The notes under the pieces are model-generated. The model was given only the letters and a program-made list of their open reading frames with translations, made no database searches and was not told where the DNA came from. The position numbers were made by a program, and so were the translations under genes. 64,000 nucleotides of DNA from DATFVA01 sp963832715 (lineage in GTDB: Bacteria > Bacteroidota > Ignavibacteria > Ignavibacteriales > Ignavibacteriaceae): positions 1-64,000 of the forward strand of contig CAWHVB010000009.1 in assembly GCA_963832715.1 (NCBI GenBank), read 5' to 3'. This document shows, in pieces, positions 63,307 through 64,000 of the stretch (position 1 is its first letter; every line of letters starts with the position of its first letter).

Positions 63307-64000
63307 TCAGATCTCATCAGAAAAAAAGGCAGCTGGAAGATCCCTTAAATTATACTGCGACGCCATGACTTCGCCATAAGCGCCGGCAGATCTTATTGCT
63401 ATCAAATCGCCGCGCTTTGTTTGCGGCAGCAGGATCATTTTGCCGAAGGTATCTGATGATTCACAGATTGGTCCTACTACATCATACTTCTTTTTTCTTC
63501 CTTTTGAAGAAAGATTTTCGATCTTATGGTATGCCTGGTAAAGTGCAGGCCGGATTAATTCAGTCATACCTGCATCAAGAATCACAAAATCTGTATTCAC
63601 CCCTTCCTTTACATACAGTACTCTTGAGATAAGACTTCCGCACTGTGCGGTAAGCGCACGTCCCAGTTCAAAATGCAGCTGCTGACCGGGTTTCAGTTCA
63701 ATGAATTCATTAAAGATCCCGAAAAAGGATGCAAAGTCATTTATGGAGTTTTCAGGTTCCTGGTAATCGACACCCAGACCACCACCGACATTAAGATGCT
63801 GAAAATAAATATTATGCTTTGCAAACCAGTCCTGAATTTCATTTACATGAATGCACAGACTTTTATAAACATCCATGTTTGTAATCTGCGATCCGATATG
63901 GAAATGAAGTCCTATCAGGTTCAGACTGCTTAATCCCGGAAGGACTTTAATAATTTTTTCCAGTTCCCAGCGATTGATGCCGAATTTGTTCTCTTCGAGT
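63307..64000 (-). CDS. lysA: Diaminopimelate decarboxylase (C-terminal part, runs off the window)
   Basis: The last 230 or so residues are in view. FGINRWELE, GLHFHIGSQI, GGGLGVDY (PLP phosphate loop), FELGRALTAQCG and VVGPICESSDTFGK (the Cys-Glu-Ser-x-Asp active-site motif) are present, ending SAGAYGEVMASQYNLRDLP, all diagnostic of LysA. The enzyme turns meso-diaminopimelate into lysine with PLP. The start lies beyond position 64000. Reading frame is intact to the edge; the Met at 63876 is internal. Confidence 0.95.
   Translation of the reverse strand, partial: LEENKFGINRWELEKIIKVLPGLSSLNLIGLHFHIGSQITNMDVYKSLCIHVNEIQDWFAKHNIYFQHLNVGGGLGVDYQEPENSINDFASFFGIFNEFIELKPGQQLHFELGRALTAQCGSLISRVLYVKEGVNTDFVILDAGMTELIRPALYQAYHKIENLSSKGRKKKYDVVGPICESSDTFGKMILLPQTKRGDLIAIRSAGAYGEVMASQYNLRDLPAAFFSDEI

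Overview
The window looks like chromosome from a member of the Ignavibacteriota or a close Bacteroidota/Chlorobiota relative, probably an environmental or metagenome-derived genome. The signs are several secreted proteins with C-terminal Por/type IX secretion (T9SS) sorting domains carrying the NYPNPFN motif, a large multi-pass DUF2723 (GT117/TMEM260-like) protein, a fused transaldolase-phosphoglucose isomerase, NAD-type short Gnd, many lipoproteins and AT-rich intergenic DNA. No rRNA, tRNA or CRISPR array was found. The assignment is by protein signatures only.

Layout. 1-1.6 kb: an IS110-family insertion element on the minus strand whose transposase is split at an A9 tract, with a long upstream noncoding end that may hold its bridge RNA. 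2-7.9 kb: DedA, a T9SS subtilisin, a YtxH protein, MscL, and an RluE/GT2 pair. 8.3-14.7 kb: a small protein, the DUF2723 membrane glycosyltransferase (split by one base), a GT9 heptosyltransferase-like enzyme, a LOG-family protein, YceI and a small membrane protein. 14.9-20.9 kb: LhgO, an Fpg/Nei glycosylase, PRC-barrel protein, GalT and FtsH. 20.9-31.1 kb: a plus-strand carbohydrate block with an isochorismatase-fold hydrolase, transketolase, tal-pgi, a HAD phosphatase, Gnd, Zwf and a Lpd-like flavoprotein; together these form the pentose phosphate pathway except for a recognisable 6-phosphogluconolactonase.

31.1-39.8 kb is an accessory region: an unknown lipoprotein, two secreted/lipoprotein beta-propeller-like proteins, and two tandem decayed copies of a T9SS beta-helix protein, bounded and interrupted by dispersed hairpin repeats and purine-rich simple repeats. 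39.8-44.9 kb returns to ordinary redox and stress genes (Cys-rich protein, PfpI, DUF72, aldo/keto reductase, Rieske-AIF-like reductase, an outer-membrane barrel). 45.0-47.3 kb holds a truncated CrtI-like gene followed by a DNA methyltransferase and a candidate PD-(D/E)XK restriction enzyme. 47.3-64 kb has a CPA1 antiporter, a beta-CASP nuclease, carbamate kinase plus ornithine carbamoyltransferase, pirin, RsgA, DinB, an alpha/beta hydrolase, AlkD, two adjoining 23-bp minisatellites, DUF1003, RidA, a frameshifted VOC protein, a MarR-GNAT fusion, a DUF3298 protein, an unannotated 31-residue membrane protein, an EVE protein and the end of lysA.

The strongest hunting targets are the dispersed family of hairpins with different but always complementary stems, the IS110 frameshift site plus possible bridge RNA, the restriction-modification pair, and the twin 23-bp repeat arrays. 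Several full-length genes are broken by single bases, so some 'decay' may be sequencing error.
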